From positions 1-40,722 of the forward strand of contig JACQLI010000023.1 of NCBI GenBank assembly GCA_016204125.1: a stretch of 40,722 nucleotides of DNA, in the 5' to 3' direction. Position 1 is the first letter of the stretch; each line of letters starts with the position of its first letter. This document shows positions 15,014 through 22,204 of this stretch, piece by piece. The position numbers and the translations under genes were made by a program. The notes under the pieces are model-generated. The model ran no database searches, was not told where the DNA came from, and worked only from the letters and a program-made list of their open reading frames with translations. This DNA comes from Candidatus Omnitrophota bacterium. GTDB lineage: Bacteria; Omnitrophota; Omnitrophia; Omnitrophales; JACQLI01.

Positions 15014-15029
15014 TGGAATGCTCCTTACA

Positions 15030-15272
15030 TCAAGTTCTTGAGGCGCTTCCTAAATTCTCTTTCATCAAGCGCGAGAACGCCTCAAGCAAACGTTCTGGAA
15101 TTTCTCCACAGCTGACATCAAATTGAGCATCTGTCTTTTTTCCGAGCTCGGTTATGAAATCGCGGCATGGTTTGCACTTCTTGACGTGAGACTGAAACTG
15201 TCTCTGGGCCTCACTAGAAGGTTTTGTCTCAGCAAATGTATAAATCAAATCTGCGGCTTCGTTACAGGTCAT
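15030..15272 (-). CDS. Second zinc-finger (zf-HC2) anti-sigma-like protein
   Basis: This 80-residue protein has the HxxxCxxC zinc finger of anti-sigma factors: Cys3, His29, Cys33 and Cys36 (HVKKCKPC), with an additional Cys55. No membrane segment follows, so it is cytoplasmic, like the thiol-sensing ZAS anti-sigma factors. It differs from the anti-sigma next to the sigma gene (16961-17254) but shares its build. It may be a second negative regulator of the same sigma factor, or a sensor of reactive arsenic or oxidants; both are inference. The ATG overlaps the DUF547 stop codon (ATGA). Confidence 0.78.
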   Translation of the reverse strand: MTCNEAADLIYTFAETKPSSEAQRQFQSHVKKCKPCRDFITELGKKTDAQFDVSCGEIPERLLEAFSRLMKENLGSASRT

Positions 15273-16372
15273 GTCTTGTTCTCCTTTTCATTGAGGCTCC
15301 AGTCATATTCGAGCCATTCGATTTTGGTTTTCTCAGAGATTTTTTCTTTAGCCTCTTTCGGCCCGTGGGTCTTCACAAAACTGAGAATCCCGTCCGCCCT
15401 TTCAAAATCCTTCCGGAACCATTTGAAGATGGGAGAAAGATAAAGTGTATCGGTCGCCTCATCGTAACGGGATTTCTTTGGATCTGACAGGAAATTCCGG
15501 ACCTGATCATTGAGTTGGGCATCGAGCTTACTTCCTTGGTAAGGTTCGCTTCGAATGACCGGACAACCCAAGGAGGCGCAAACAAGCGCAAAGTGGATCC
15601 TTGGCTCCTGAAATTCTTTTCGAAGGATTTGGTGTTCAATATGATTAAGGCTCAACGACTCGTCGAAAACTTTGAGGACTTTGCGGGCCCAAACATCCGG
15701 AATCTGCTGGATGCTATTTTCGGGATAGGCCAGCGCTTTCCATCCGAATCTTTTCTGCAAAGGATAATGATCGATCACTAACTTAACTGCGGCTGCATTG
15801 TAGGTGTTGATCCAGAAGGCAATCTTTTCATCTCGGCTCATTTCCTCATAGTTTTCTTTGGAAAGACTTTCGAGCGATTTCATATATTCATTCAAACCCT
15901 GTCTCTCGCGCTTTAATTTCAAATAGTCTACCCTGTCATTAACGGCATAACCTCGAAGGACTTTCGCATAGGCAGAATAATCAAAAGTAAACTCTGCGCT
16001 CGCAAATGCACTTTCGAAAAACGTCGAAGTACCTAGAAATAAAAAGAGAAAAAGAGGCATGCGATGAAGAAACATCGGACAATGTCCACCGCCCAAGAAC
16101 TGCCAGATCCTTGTATTCAAAACGAAATGACGGATCGCCGGCTTTCCTTGCTCCTCTTCTCTAAAAATGAGGCAGACCAGAAAACGCATCGAGATCTTCA
16201 ACGTTTCCCACAGGGCATAGAAAATGCCGGACAAAATTGCCAGCATTCCACCGAGGACAAGCAGAGGACTCAACCACCAACCAAAGAGGATATTTATCAA
16301 AGGGGACACGGCCAACATAAATCCCACCGTCATGCCTCCGATGCCCATCAATGCAAGTTCGCCGGGTTTCAT
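15269..16372 (-). CDS. DUF547 protein with N-terminal membrane segments
   Basis: The C-terminal 240 residues form a DUF547 domain: DYSAYAKVLRGY, WINTYNAAAVKLV, SLNHIEHQILR, HFALVCASLGCPVIR and YLSPIFKWF. The function of DUF547 is not established, though it resembles papain-like folds. The first 80 residues hold two or three membrane segments that look like a separate small protein. A signal-like stretch (MPLFLFLFLGTSTFFESAFA, about 104-123) precedes DUF547. The gene may be a fusion, or translation of the DUF547 part may start internally at about M99 or M104. Start 16372 overlaps the upstream stop (ATGA). It is likely envelope-facing. Confidence 0.8.
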   Translation of the reverse strand: MKPGELALMGIGGMTVGFMLAVSPLINILFGWWLSPLLVLGGMLAILSGIFYALWETLKISMRFLVCLIFREEEQGKPAIRHFVLNTRIWQFLGGGHCPMFLHRMPLFLFLFLGTSTFFESAFASAEFTFDYSAYAKVLRGYAVNDRVDYLKLKRERQGLNEYMKSLESLSKENYEEMSRDEKIAFWINTYNAAAVKLVIDHYPLQKRFGWKALAYPENSIQQIPDVWARKVLKVFDESLSLNHIEHQILRKEFQEPRIHFALVCASLGCPVIRSEPYQGSKLDAQLNDQVRNFLSDPKKSRYDEATDTLYLSPIFKWFRKDFERADGILSFVKTHGPKEAKEKISEKTKIEWLEYDWSLNEKENKT

Positions 16373-16746
16373 GGTTCTATCCGCACGGTTTTAATACCTT
16401 CGAGCTCTTTGGCACGCGTTCTATGCCATTCCTCCAGGATTTTGAAATCGGCCAATAAAGCTTCTTCTTCAGAAATTAGATCATCGTACTCTTTAATACT
16501 CTCTTTGAGCTGAGGCGATGCAGAGGGTCTTGATCGCTTGGTAAAATTTTCCCTTTCCCTCTTATAGCCAGCAATATCCTCTCTTTGCCACTCGGCCAGC
16601 TCACGGTAGGACTCGGCCTGTTTAAGATGCTGCGCGGCTGTCTCAAGAACTTGGGGCCAACCTTGGTTTGGAAAGGCAAAACTGAGTAGTACCAGAAGAA
16701 TCACGAAGACAACCCCATCCGTTTTCATCTGATTCACCCTCTTCAT
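16369..16746 (-). CDS. Small secreted coiled-coil protein
   Basis: I recognise no family. From the ATG at 16746 the product has 125 residues: a hydrophobic signal segment at about residues 10-30, then a helical, strongly charged region (HLKQAESYRELAEWQRED, then KEYDDLISEEEALLADFKIL) that should form a short coiled coil in the periplasm or at the membrane. The start at 16746 overlaps the stop codon of the Cys-rich peptide (ATGA). An alternative ATG at 16728, with GAGGG about 9 bases upstream, gives 119 residues. The gene is the second in the ECF-controlled run. Confidence 0.72.
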   Translation of the reverse strand: MKRVNQMKTDGVVFVILLVLLSFAFPNQGWPQVLETAAQHLKQAESYRELAEWQREDIAGYKRERENFTKRSRPSASPQLKESIKEYDDLISEEEALLADFKILEEWHRTRAKELEGIKTVRIEP

Positions 16747-16862
16747 GGTTTCTTGTCGGAATTTGTCACCGGTCCACATCCGCAGGTGCCTCCGTGTTTA
16801 ACTCGCCAAATGAGCCATGCGGCTACGGCCCCGACAATCAACAAACCAAGTATCAGTTTCAT
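16743..16862 (-). CDS. 39-residue Cys-rich membrane protein
   Basis: Found by hand; too short for most gene finders. The product starts MKLILGLLIVGAVAAWLIWR, a single membrane helix, followed by a basic turn and HGGTCGCG (Cys27 and Cys29), then a short polar tail ending DKKP. The arrangement of a single helix plus a CxC tip resembles the small FeoB-associated Cys-rich proteins. The ATG has AGGAG about 12 bases upstream and is the first gene after the promoter-like motif at 16888-16919. Its stop codon overlaps the next ATG. The cysteines could bind a metal or arsenite at the cytoplasmic membrane; this is inference. Confidence 0.75.
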   Translation of the reverse strand: MKLILGLLIVGAVAAWLIWRVKHGGTCGCGPVTNSDKKP

Positions 16863-16887
16863 GGTGATATTTCACTCCTTTCGCTAT

Positions 16888-16919
16888 TGATTAAGATGCG
16901 TGTGGAGGCAAAAGGATTC
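16888..16919 (-). promoter_or_regulatory. Predicted ECF-sigma promoter of the long operon
   Basis: On the minus strand the site reads GAATCCTTTTGC, 7 bases, then CGCATCTTAATCA. An identical pair of blocks, with the same 7-base gap, lies upstream of the ECF sigma gene at 17935-17966. The surrounding bases differ between the two sites, so the conservation is confined to the two blocks, as expected of -35 and -10 elements. The downstream block ends about 26 bases before the ATG of the 39-residue gene, leaving room for a short leader with AGGAG. The natural reader is the sigma factor at 17251-17877. Confidence 0.7.
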
Positions 16920-16960
16920 AGCGCCTAGGACTACGTTCAGACAGGAGGTGGGATAGTGGG

Positions 16961-17254
16961 TTACGAGGAACCGGCCAGGCGGAGCCACAACCGTTTCCAG
17001 AATCCAGGTGGCTGTAGGCCCGGCTTGGACTTAATAAAGCTACGTAACTTCTGCCTAAGCTCGGGAGGAATCTCTCTCGGATGGAGTTCTTTCGAGAGCT
17101 TGATTGTTTGCCTGTAGGTATTGATGAAGGCAAGACAGCCCGGGCAATCAGCCAAATGCTGTTCGAGCTGTTGCCTCAGCGCAGGCTCAAGCGAGCCGTC
17201 AATGTAGTCATAGAGGAGCTTGCCGACATCACGACACCTAAGCATCGTATTCAT
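16961..17254 (-). CDS. Zinc-finger anti-sigma factor
   Basis: A 97-residue protein with the zf-HC2 pattern CRDV...HLADCPGC (Cys7, His33, Cys37, Cys40). It is directly coupled to the ECF sigma gene by a 4-base overlap (ATGA), the usual layout of a sigma/anti-sigma pair. There is no membrane segment; the C-terminus is a basic, tryptophan-containing tail (FWKRLWLRL). It would bind and hold the sigma factor in the cytoplasm and release it when the zinc site is oxidised or takes up another metal. As(III) has high affinity for such thiols, so an arsenic-sensing role is a testable inference. Confidence 0.85.
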   Translation of the reverse strand: MNTMLRCRDVGKLLYDYIDGSLEPALRQQLEQHLADCPGCLAFINTYRQTIKLSKELHPREIPPELRQKLRSFIKSKPGLQPPGFWKRLWLRLAGSS

Positions 17255-17877
17255 TTTGGGCTAACCATCTTGAAATTTGGAAAATGCGCTGTCATATAGT
17301 CTGCTAATTCCTTGCGCAAAAAAAGCCGTGCCCGATGGAGCCGGCTCTTCAAGGCCGCAATGGAGATTTCAAGGATCTGGCTCGTCTCCTCTGCTGAAAG
17401 CTCTTCGATGTCCCTTAGGATAAATACACTTCGATAATCCGGTGGGAGAGCCGTAAGGGCCTCATCGATCCGATGAAGAAGTTCCTTACGCATCAGTTCC
17501 TCATCAGGAAGTTTTGACCAGTCGACTACGGGCTCAGCAATCATTCCTTCCTCTGTCATCTTAGGCCCCAACTCCTCTTCAAGCGGTATCTCCTGAAATT
17601 TGGACCGCTTTCTAAGCTTCATGAGTGCGGTGTTCGTAGCAATCCGGTAAATCCAACTCGAAAGCTTGGCGTTTCCCCGAAACCCATCAATTTTCTGAAA
17701 AACGGTCAAGAAGACATCCTGGAGGATTTCCTCCGCATCTTGACGATTGCCTGTCATCCGAAGAGCCAGACCGAAGATCTTGGCCTCATACTGGGTCATC
17801 AGGGCTTCCAAGGCAGCTTCGTCCTTCGCCTTGAGCCGTCTAATAAAATTCAGATCGTCAGATGGGGATTTGGCCAT
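17251..17877 (-). CDS. ECF-family RNA polymerase sigma factor
   Basis: A 208-residue ECF (group IV) sigma factor. Region 2 spans about residues 15-85 and includes DAEEILQDVFLTVFQKI and SSWIYRIATNTALMKLRKR, which bind the -10 element. Region 4 (about 140-195) includes LPPDYRSVFILRDIEELSAEE and a helix-turn-helix with ALKSRLHRARLFLRKEL, binding -35. An acidic linker separates them. The ATG at 17877 has no strong Shine-Dalgarno sequence. Upstream is the same two-block promoter motif as before the long operon, indicating positive autoregulation. The zinc-finger anti-sigma gene follows with an ATGA overlap. Confidence 0.92.
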   Translation of the reverse strand: MAKSPSDDLNFIRRLKAKDEAALEALMTQYEAKIFGLALRMTGNRQDAEEILQDVFLTVFQKIDGFRGNAKLSSWIYRIATNTALMKLRKRSKFQEIPLEEELGPKMTEEGMIAEPVVDWSKLPDEELMRKELLHRIDEALTALPPDYRSVFILRDIEELSAEETSQILEISIAALKSRLHRARLFLRKELADYMTAHFPNFKMVSPK

Positions 17878-17934
17878 GTTTCGTATTCTAGCCCCGCATC
17901 CTCACCTGGACAAGAAGCCTTTTCCGGTTCTCAG

Positions 17935-17966
17935 TGATTAAGATGCGGAAGTTAGCAAAAGGATTC
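17935..17966 (-). promoter_or_regulatory. Predicted autoregulatory ECF promoter
   Basis: The minus strand carries GAATCCTTTTGC, a 7-base gap and CGCATCTTAATCA, about 58 bases before the sigma ATG. Both blocks and their spacing match the site at 16888-16919 exactly while the intervening bases differ. It lies only about 33 bases past the stop codon of the upstream hydrolase gene, in a 121-base gap, where a promoter is expected. No other copy was noticed in the window by eye. Confidence 0.7.
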
Positions 17967-17998
17967 GTATTTAAAAGAAGAAGCTTGAAGAGCGGTTG

Positions 17999-18826
17999 TT
18001 ACGGAACACTTCTCTGAAGATAATAACGAAGCCGCTCAAACGCTTTGTCTTGCTCCTTTTCGTTAAAAATCTCGTGAAAAAATCCAGGAAAGCTTTCGCG
18101 TTTCTTCTCAGGGGCGTGGAGATGATCAAAAAATTGCCGGGTCCCTTTCGGATCGACAACGAAATCGGTCCCTGCCATAAGAATGTACACAGGAAAGGAA
18201 ACCGTTGTCTCCTTCTCCTGAAAAAGAGTGGTATGTCTTAACATTTCACGAACAAGCCTCACAGTGATTCTTCTCTGGATTAATGGGTCCGCTTTGTACT
18301 TTTCCACCTCTTTGGGATCGTGTGTCAGATAAGGCGGATGCACGGGATTCTTGATAACCAGACGCGGCGCTAACCGATCCAGAACAGGGACAACAAACTT
18401 AATACCCCACTCGTTAGGAATTTTAAACAAAGGGGACGAGAGAATAAGCTTCGTCACCTTATCTTGATTCTTCTCGGCCCAACTTGTTGCAATGAGACCG
18501 CCCAGAGAATGACCGAAAAGTAGGATAGGGCTCGCAATTTTAAACTCTTTGTTTAAAAAAGAAAGAAAGCTTGAAACGTCAGCGAGATAATCCTCGAAAG
18601 ATGAAACGTAAACAGGGCGACCCCCTGAAAGACCGCATCCGCGGAGATCAAAAGTACCTAGAGAAACACCGGTATCCTCAAGCCTAGTGAAAAACTTAAG
18701 GTACCTGCCTGTGTGTTCTCCGTGACCATGAAGAAGGATCAGGCATTTTTCTTGAGATCCTTTCTGAAATCGAAAGAAGATCCGTTCCTTGTCCGAGGCC
18801 TCGAAAAATCCTTCCTGGATGGCCAT
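17999..18826 (-). CDS. Alpha/beta hydrolase, monoacylglycerol-lipase-like
   Basis: A 275-residue alpha/beta hydrolase. HGHGEHTGRY (oxyanion-hole region) occurs near residue 33, GHSLGGLIA holds the nucleophile Ser (about 104-112), AGTDFVVD the Asp, and FFHEIFNE the His. The layout matches lysophospholipases and monoacylglycerol lipases. No signal peptide is seen, so it acts in the cytoplasm. The ATG is 3 bases after the acyl-CoA ligase stop codon, so it could release fatty acids that the ligase activates. It is the last gene of the lipid block; no clear terminator is seen before the ECF promoter. Confidence 0.88.
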   Translation of the reverse strand: MAIQEGFFEASDKERIFFRFQKGSQEKCLILLHGHGEHTGRYLKFFTRLEDTGVSLGTFDLRGCGLSGGRPVYVSSFEDYLADVSSFLSFLNKEFKIASPILLFGHSLGGLIATSWAEKNQDKVTKLILSSPLFKIPNEWGIKFVVPVLDRLAPRLVIKNPVHPPYLTHDPKEVEKYKADPLIQRRITVRLVREMLRHTTLFQEKETTVSFPVYILMAGTDFVVDPKGTRQFFDHLHAPEKKRESFPGFFHEIFNEKEQDKAFERLRYYLQRSVP

Positions 18827-18829
18827 GAG

Positions 18830-20650
18830 TTACTTAGGTTGGCTTTGATACAACGCTTCAATGATAGAAGCGTAACGCTCCATGACAACTCGGCGCTTCA
18901 CTTTGAGAGTGGGAGTCAGTTCACCTGCATCTTGCGTCAGTTCTTTCGGAAGGAGGTGAAAGTATTGGATCTGTTCGTAATGTGCGAATTCCTTTGTTCT
19001 TTCTCGAAGTCTTTGAGCGACGATCTCGTGAATCCGATTCTTTCGAAGTAAGTCTTCCCAAGATGAACTTTGAATTCCTTCTTCTTTAGACAAACGCTCC
19101 AGTTCATGCCTATTAGGAACGACCAGAGCTACAAGATAAGGTTTTCTGTCTCCAATGATAACGACTTGGCTAAAAAGAGAGTCGCCTAGAATCTCATTCT
19201 CGATATTTTGTGGTGAGATATTCTTACCGCCAGCTGTCACAATGATATCCTTTTTTCTCCCAGTAATTTTAAGGAATCCGTCCGAATCGATTTCTCCAAG
19301 ATCTCCTGTATAGAACCAGCCGTCACGGATGACTTCTCGTGTAGCCTCTTCGTTCTTAAAGTAACCCTTCATGATAAGAGGTCCTTTTGTCAAAACCTCC
19401 CCATCCTCAGCAATCCGAACTTCGACTCCTGGAAGCGGAGGCCCTACGGTTCCAAATTTAAAGTGATCAGGCCTATTTACAGAAATGACGGGTGAAGTTT
19501 CGGTCAGGCCGTAACCTTCCAGAATAAGGACATCAGCTGCATAGAAGAATTCACCCAGCTCTTTAGCCAAAGGCGCACCTCCCGAAATAAAAAAACGGAT
19601 TCGCCCCCCGAGACTACGCTTAAGTTTGTTGAAGACCAGGGCCTTTGCCAGCAAAAACTGAAGTTTCAGAAGCGGAGGCAACGGCTTTTTTGTAGCGCGC
19701 TTTTCTCCAGCTTTTCTTCCCACTTCGATGGACCAATGAAAGATCGCCTGTTTGAGAGGTGAACTCTTTTGAACCGTATCCACAATATGGGCGTGCATCT
19801 TCTCAAAAAAACGAGGCACGCTCGCTGCAACTGTCGGCCGAACAAGTAAAAGATCCTGTGCCACGGTCTGCATGTTCTCTGCATACGCAATCGATGCGCC
19901 TTGCTGGATCATAAAGTAATACCCCGCCATCCGTTCAAAAACGTGGCTCAAAGGTAGAAAAGAAAGTGTTCTCTCATTTTCTGGAAAAAGAAGGACTCCT
20001 GATGAGGCTTCGCAATTGGAAAGAAAATTGCCGTGGGTAAGCATCACCCCTTTGGGAGGCCCTGTTGTGCCAGACGTGTAGATGAGGGTAGCCAGATCAT
20101 CTCGTGTAACCTTCTGTACCAACTGATCGTACAGGTCCGAATTGTTAAGGTTGCCTAACCGCCCCTTCTCAAGGCAATCTGTAAAAGTCCACACATGGGG
20201 TGATTGGATCTCGCGAAGATCAAATCCGATAACGGTCTTGAGTTTCCCCTCTTGGACGAGAGGCTTGATTTTTTCAAACTGATCAACCGTGGAAACGAAA
20301 AGAACCGATACTTCGGCATGTTCTAAGACATAGTGACAGTCCTTGCGAGAACTGGTGGGGTAAATAGGAACTGAGGCAGCCCCCAGACTCAAAATTCCAA
20401 GATCGGCAAATGCCCATTCGGGACGATTTTCTGAAAGAATCCCCACTCGGTCGCCTCTTCGTACCCCCAGTTGGTAAAGGGCCAGGGTTACCCCCTGGAC
20501 TCGGTCTTGAAATTCCTTCCAAGTGAAGAATTGAAAGCGGCCTTCTTTCTTAAACCAAAGGGCGGGCTTATTAGGGGAACAATTTGCTCGCCAGATGAAC
20601 ATTTCGGCGAGACTTGAAGAAGATTTCGGTACTTGAGAAGCTTGCGTCAC
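18830..20650 (-). CDS. Long-chain acyl-CoA synthetase (AMP-forming)
   Basis: A 606-residue AMP-binding enzyme that activates fatty acids to acyl-CoA with ATP. Motifs include the P-loop IYTSGTTGPPKGVMLTH (about 190-207), ADVLILEGYGLTETSPV (about 370-385) and the hinge/core GWFYTGDLGEIDSDG followed by ITGRKKDIIVTAGGKNISP. The length and motif spacing match the long-chain ligase group (FadD15-type). The start is a GTG that overlaps the preceding stop codon (GTGA), with only a weak upstream site; the reading frame leaves no better option. It links fatty acid uptake or turnover to the beta-oxidation genes upstream. Confidence 0.93.
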   Translation of the reverse strand: MTQASQVPKSSSSLAEMFIWRANCSPNKPALWFKKEGRFQFFTWKEFQDRVQGVTLALYQLGVRRGDRVGILSENRPEWAFADLGILSLGAASVPIYPTSSRKDCHYVLEHAEVSVLFVSTVDQFEKIKPLVQEGKLKTVIGFDLREIQSPHVWTFTDCLEKGRLGNLNNSDLYDQLVQKVTRDDLATLIYTSGTTGPPKGVMLTHGNFLSNCEASSGVLLFPENERTLSFLPLSHVFERMAGYYFMIQQGASIAYAENMQTVAQDLLLVRPTVAASVPRFFEKMHAHIVDTVQKSSPLKQAIFHWSIEVGRKAGEKRATKKPLPPLLKLQFLLAKALVFNKLKRSLGGRIRFFISGGAPLAKELGEFFYAADVLILEGYGLTETSPVISVNRPDHFKFGTVGPPLPGVEVRIAEDGEVLTKGPLIMKGYFKNEEATREVIRDGWFYTGDLGEIDSDGFLKITGRKKDIIVTAGGKNISPQNIENEILGDSLFSQVVIIGDRKPYLVALVVPNRHELERLSKEEGIQSSSWEDLLRKNRIHEIVAQRLRERTKEFAHYEQIQYFHLLPKELTQDAGELTPTLKVKRRVVMERYASIIEALYQSQPK

Positions 20651-21396
20651 CTGGCCTGTTCACGCGGCTGAAACCATCCCAACCACGCAGGCTTTTTGGG
20701 CTCTTGTTTTGGAGCTGGCTTAGGACTTTTTGGAGGAGCGGCTGTTGTCGGTTGGGGTATGAGTTTCGGCTTTTCTGTGGTCAATGGCTTAATTTCTTCT
20801 TTCTCTTCTTTTTTCTCTTTCTCCTCTTTCTTTTCTCCCTTTTCCTTTTTCTCTTTTTCCTCTTCTTCCTTGATTTTTTCTAATACGGACCGGTTTTGAC
20901 GAGCCTGCTCCTGAATCAGTCTGATTTTTTGGAGACGTACAATCTCTTCGGTGTTAGCAGTTCCTACTGTTATGGGTCGTGCCGCCTGTGCGCTGGATAG
21001 CTCGCTTAGAAGTCTTTGATGAACTCGCGCTTGTTCGGTAATCCTCTGTATTTCACGGAGCTGGGTCAACTGTTGAGTCTCAATCGATTGGTGGATCCGA
21101 ACAATATCTTGAAGATCCCGCTGAACTTCTGCAACAGCAGGATCAGGATAGGTTGGATTTACGCGCGCAGGGAGATCTTTAACAGGCCGGTAAATAGGCT
21201 GGACAATGGGCTGCATAGCTCCTGTGCCGGGCGCATCTTCCTGAACCGCCTGTTTAACCCATTGGATTTCTTCCTTTTTCTGTTCGGACTGCTCTTCTTT
21301 GTCGGAGGACTTCTTCTTGTCCTTTGCTGCAAATAGGACTTCGTTTCCCGTGATGTACATCAGAAGAAAAAGAAAAAAGAAAAATGAACGATTCAT
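20647..21396 (-). CDS. Secreted charged coiled-coil protein
   Basis: I do not recognise a family. The 249-residue product has a signal peptide (residues 1-23). A central region rich in Gln, Arg and Ile (RDLQDIVRIHQSIETQQL, then LREIQRITEQARVHQRL) is expected to form coiled coils. It is followed by an almost pure Lys/Glu run (about 175-205) and a Pro/Lys-rich tail. The low-complexity part is stated from composition. GGGAGGAAGG directly precedes the ATG. Its place inside a fatty-acid operon gives no direct hint of role; it might be a periplasmic or envelope-spanning structural protein. Confidence 0.7.
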   Translation of the reverse strand: MNRSFFFFLFLLMYITGNEVLFAAKDKKKSSDKEEQSEQKKEEIQWVKQAVQEDAPGTGAMQPIVQPIYRPVKDLPARVNPTYPDPAVAEVQRDLQDIVRIHQSIETQQLTQLREIQRITEQARVHQRLLSELSSAQAARPITVGTANTEEIVRLQKIRLIQEQARQNRSVLEKIKEEEEKEKKEKGEKKEEKEKKEEKEEIKPLTTEKPKLIPQPTTAAPPKSPKPAPKQEPKKPAWLGWFQPREQAR

Positions 21397-21415
21397 AACC
21401 TTCCTCCCAACCTTT

Positions 21416-22204
21416 CTATTTGTCTTTAAACTTAGGCTGCCGCTTTTCTATGAATGCACTAACGCCTTCGCGCATATCTGCTGTTTCCACAATCTTGCCG
21501 AAGAGTTTTGCTTCGTAATCAAGTCCCTCCTCCAGGGACTTTTTAAGCCCTTCCGCAATCGCTTCCTCGGCATATCCTAACGCGACTGCGCTTTTGGATG
21601 CAATCTTCTTCGCAAAACCCATTGCCTGTCGAAGAAGCTCGCCATCTGGCACCACTCTATCCACAAGTCCGATTCGAAAGGCTTCCTGAGCCGTAATCAT
21701 ATCTCCTGTAAGGATAAGCTCTCGAGCCTTGCTCGGCCCTACAAGACGCGCCAGACGCTGAGTTCCGCCAAAACCAGGGATAATGCCTAGACTGATCTCA
21801 GGTTGACCAAAACGTGCCCGATCCGATGCAATCCTCATATGACAGGCTAAAATGAGTTCATTTCCTCCTCCCACACAAACTGAATTGATTGCTGCAATCA
21901 CAGGTTTTTTCATCTTTTCAATCTGAGTAATAACAGACTGTCCCTTCTTGGCAACTTCTTCTCCTTCTTTAGCTGTTTTCAGAGCCACCATTTCCTTAAT
22001 ATCAGCCCCTGCCACAAAGGTATGGTTTTTCCCCTCTCCTGTTATGATAATGACTTTGACCCCAGCATTCTCGGCAAGTTCACGAAAAGTATCGGCAAGT
22101 TCCTGCATAGCCTTACCGTTTAGAGCGTTAACAGGAGGTCTATCAATCGTAACAAGAGCCACCTTCTCTTCAATCTTTGTTTTAATAAACTCTCTATCAC
22201 CCAT
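21416..22204 (-). CDS. Enoyl-CoA hydratase / isomerase family protein
   Basis: A crotonase-fold enzyme of 262 residues from the chosen ATG. Features are RPPVNALN, FVAGADIKEM (oxyanion hole), NSVCVGGGNELILACHMRIAS with the first catalytic Glu, and FGQPEISLGIIPGFGGTQRLARLVG with the second Glu. Both glutamates are present, so it should be an active enoyl-CoA hydratase, adding water to the double bond in the second beta-oxidation step. A GTG 7 codons earlier is possible; the ATG fits the usual length and overlaps the dehydrogenase gene by 8 bases. It is cotranscribed with thiolase and dehydrogenase. Confidence 0.92.
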   Translation of the reverse strand: MGDREFIKTKIEEKVALVTIDRPPVNALNGKAMQELADTFRELAENAGVKVIIITGEGKNHTFVAGADIKEMVALKTAKEGEEVAKKGQSVITQIEKMKKPVIAAINSVCVGGGNELILACHMRIASDRARFGQPEISLGIIPGFGGTQRLARLVGPSKARELILTGDMITAQEAFRIGLVDRVVPDGELLRQAMGFAKKIASKSAVALGYAEEAIAEGLKKSLEEGLDYEAKLFGKIVETADMREGVSAFIEKRQPKFKDK

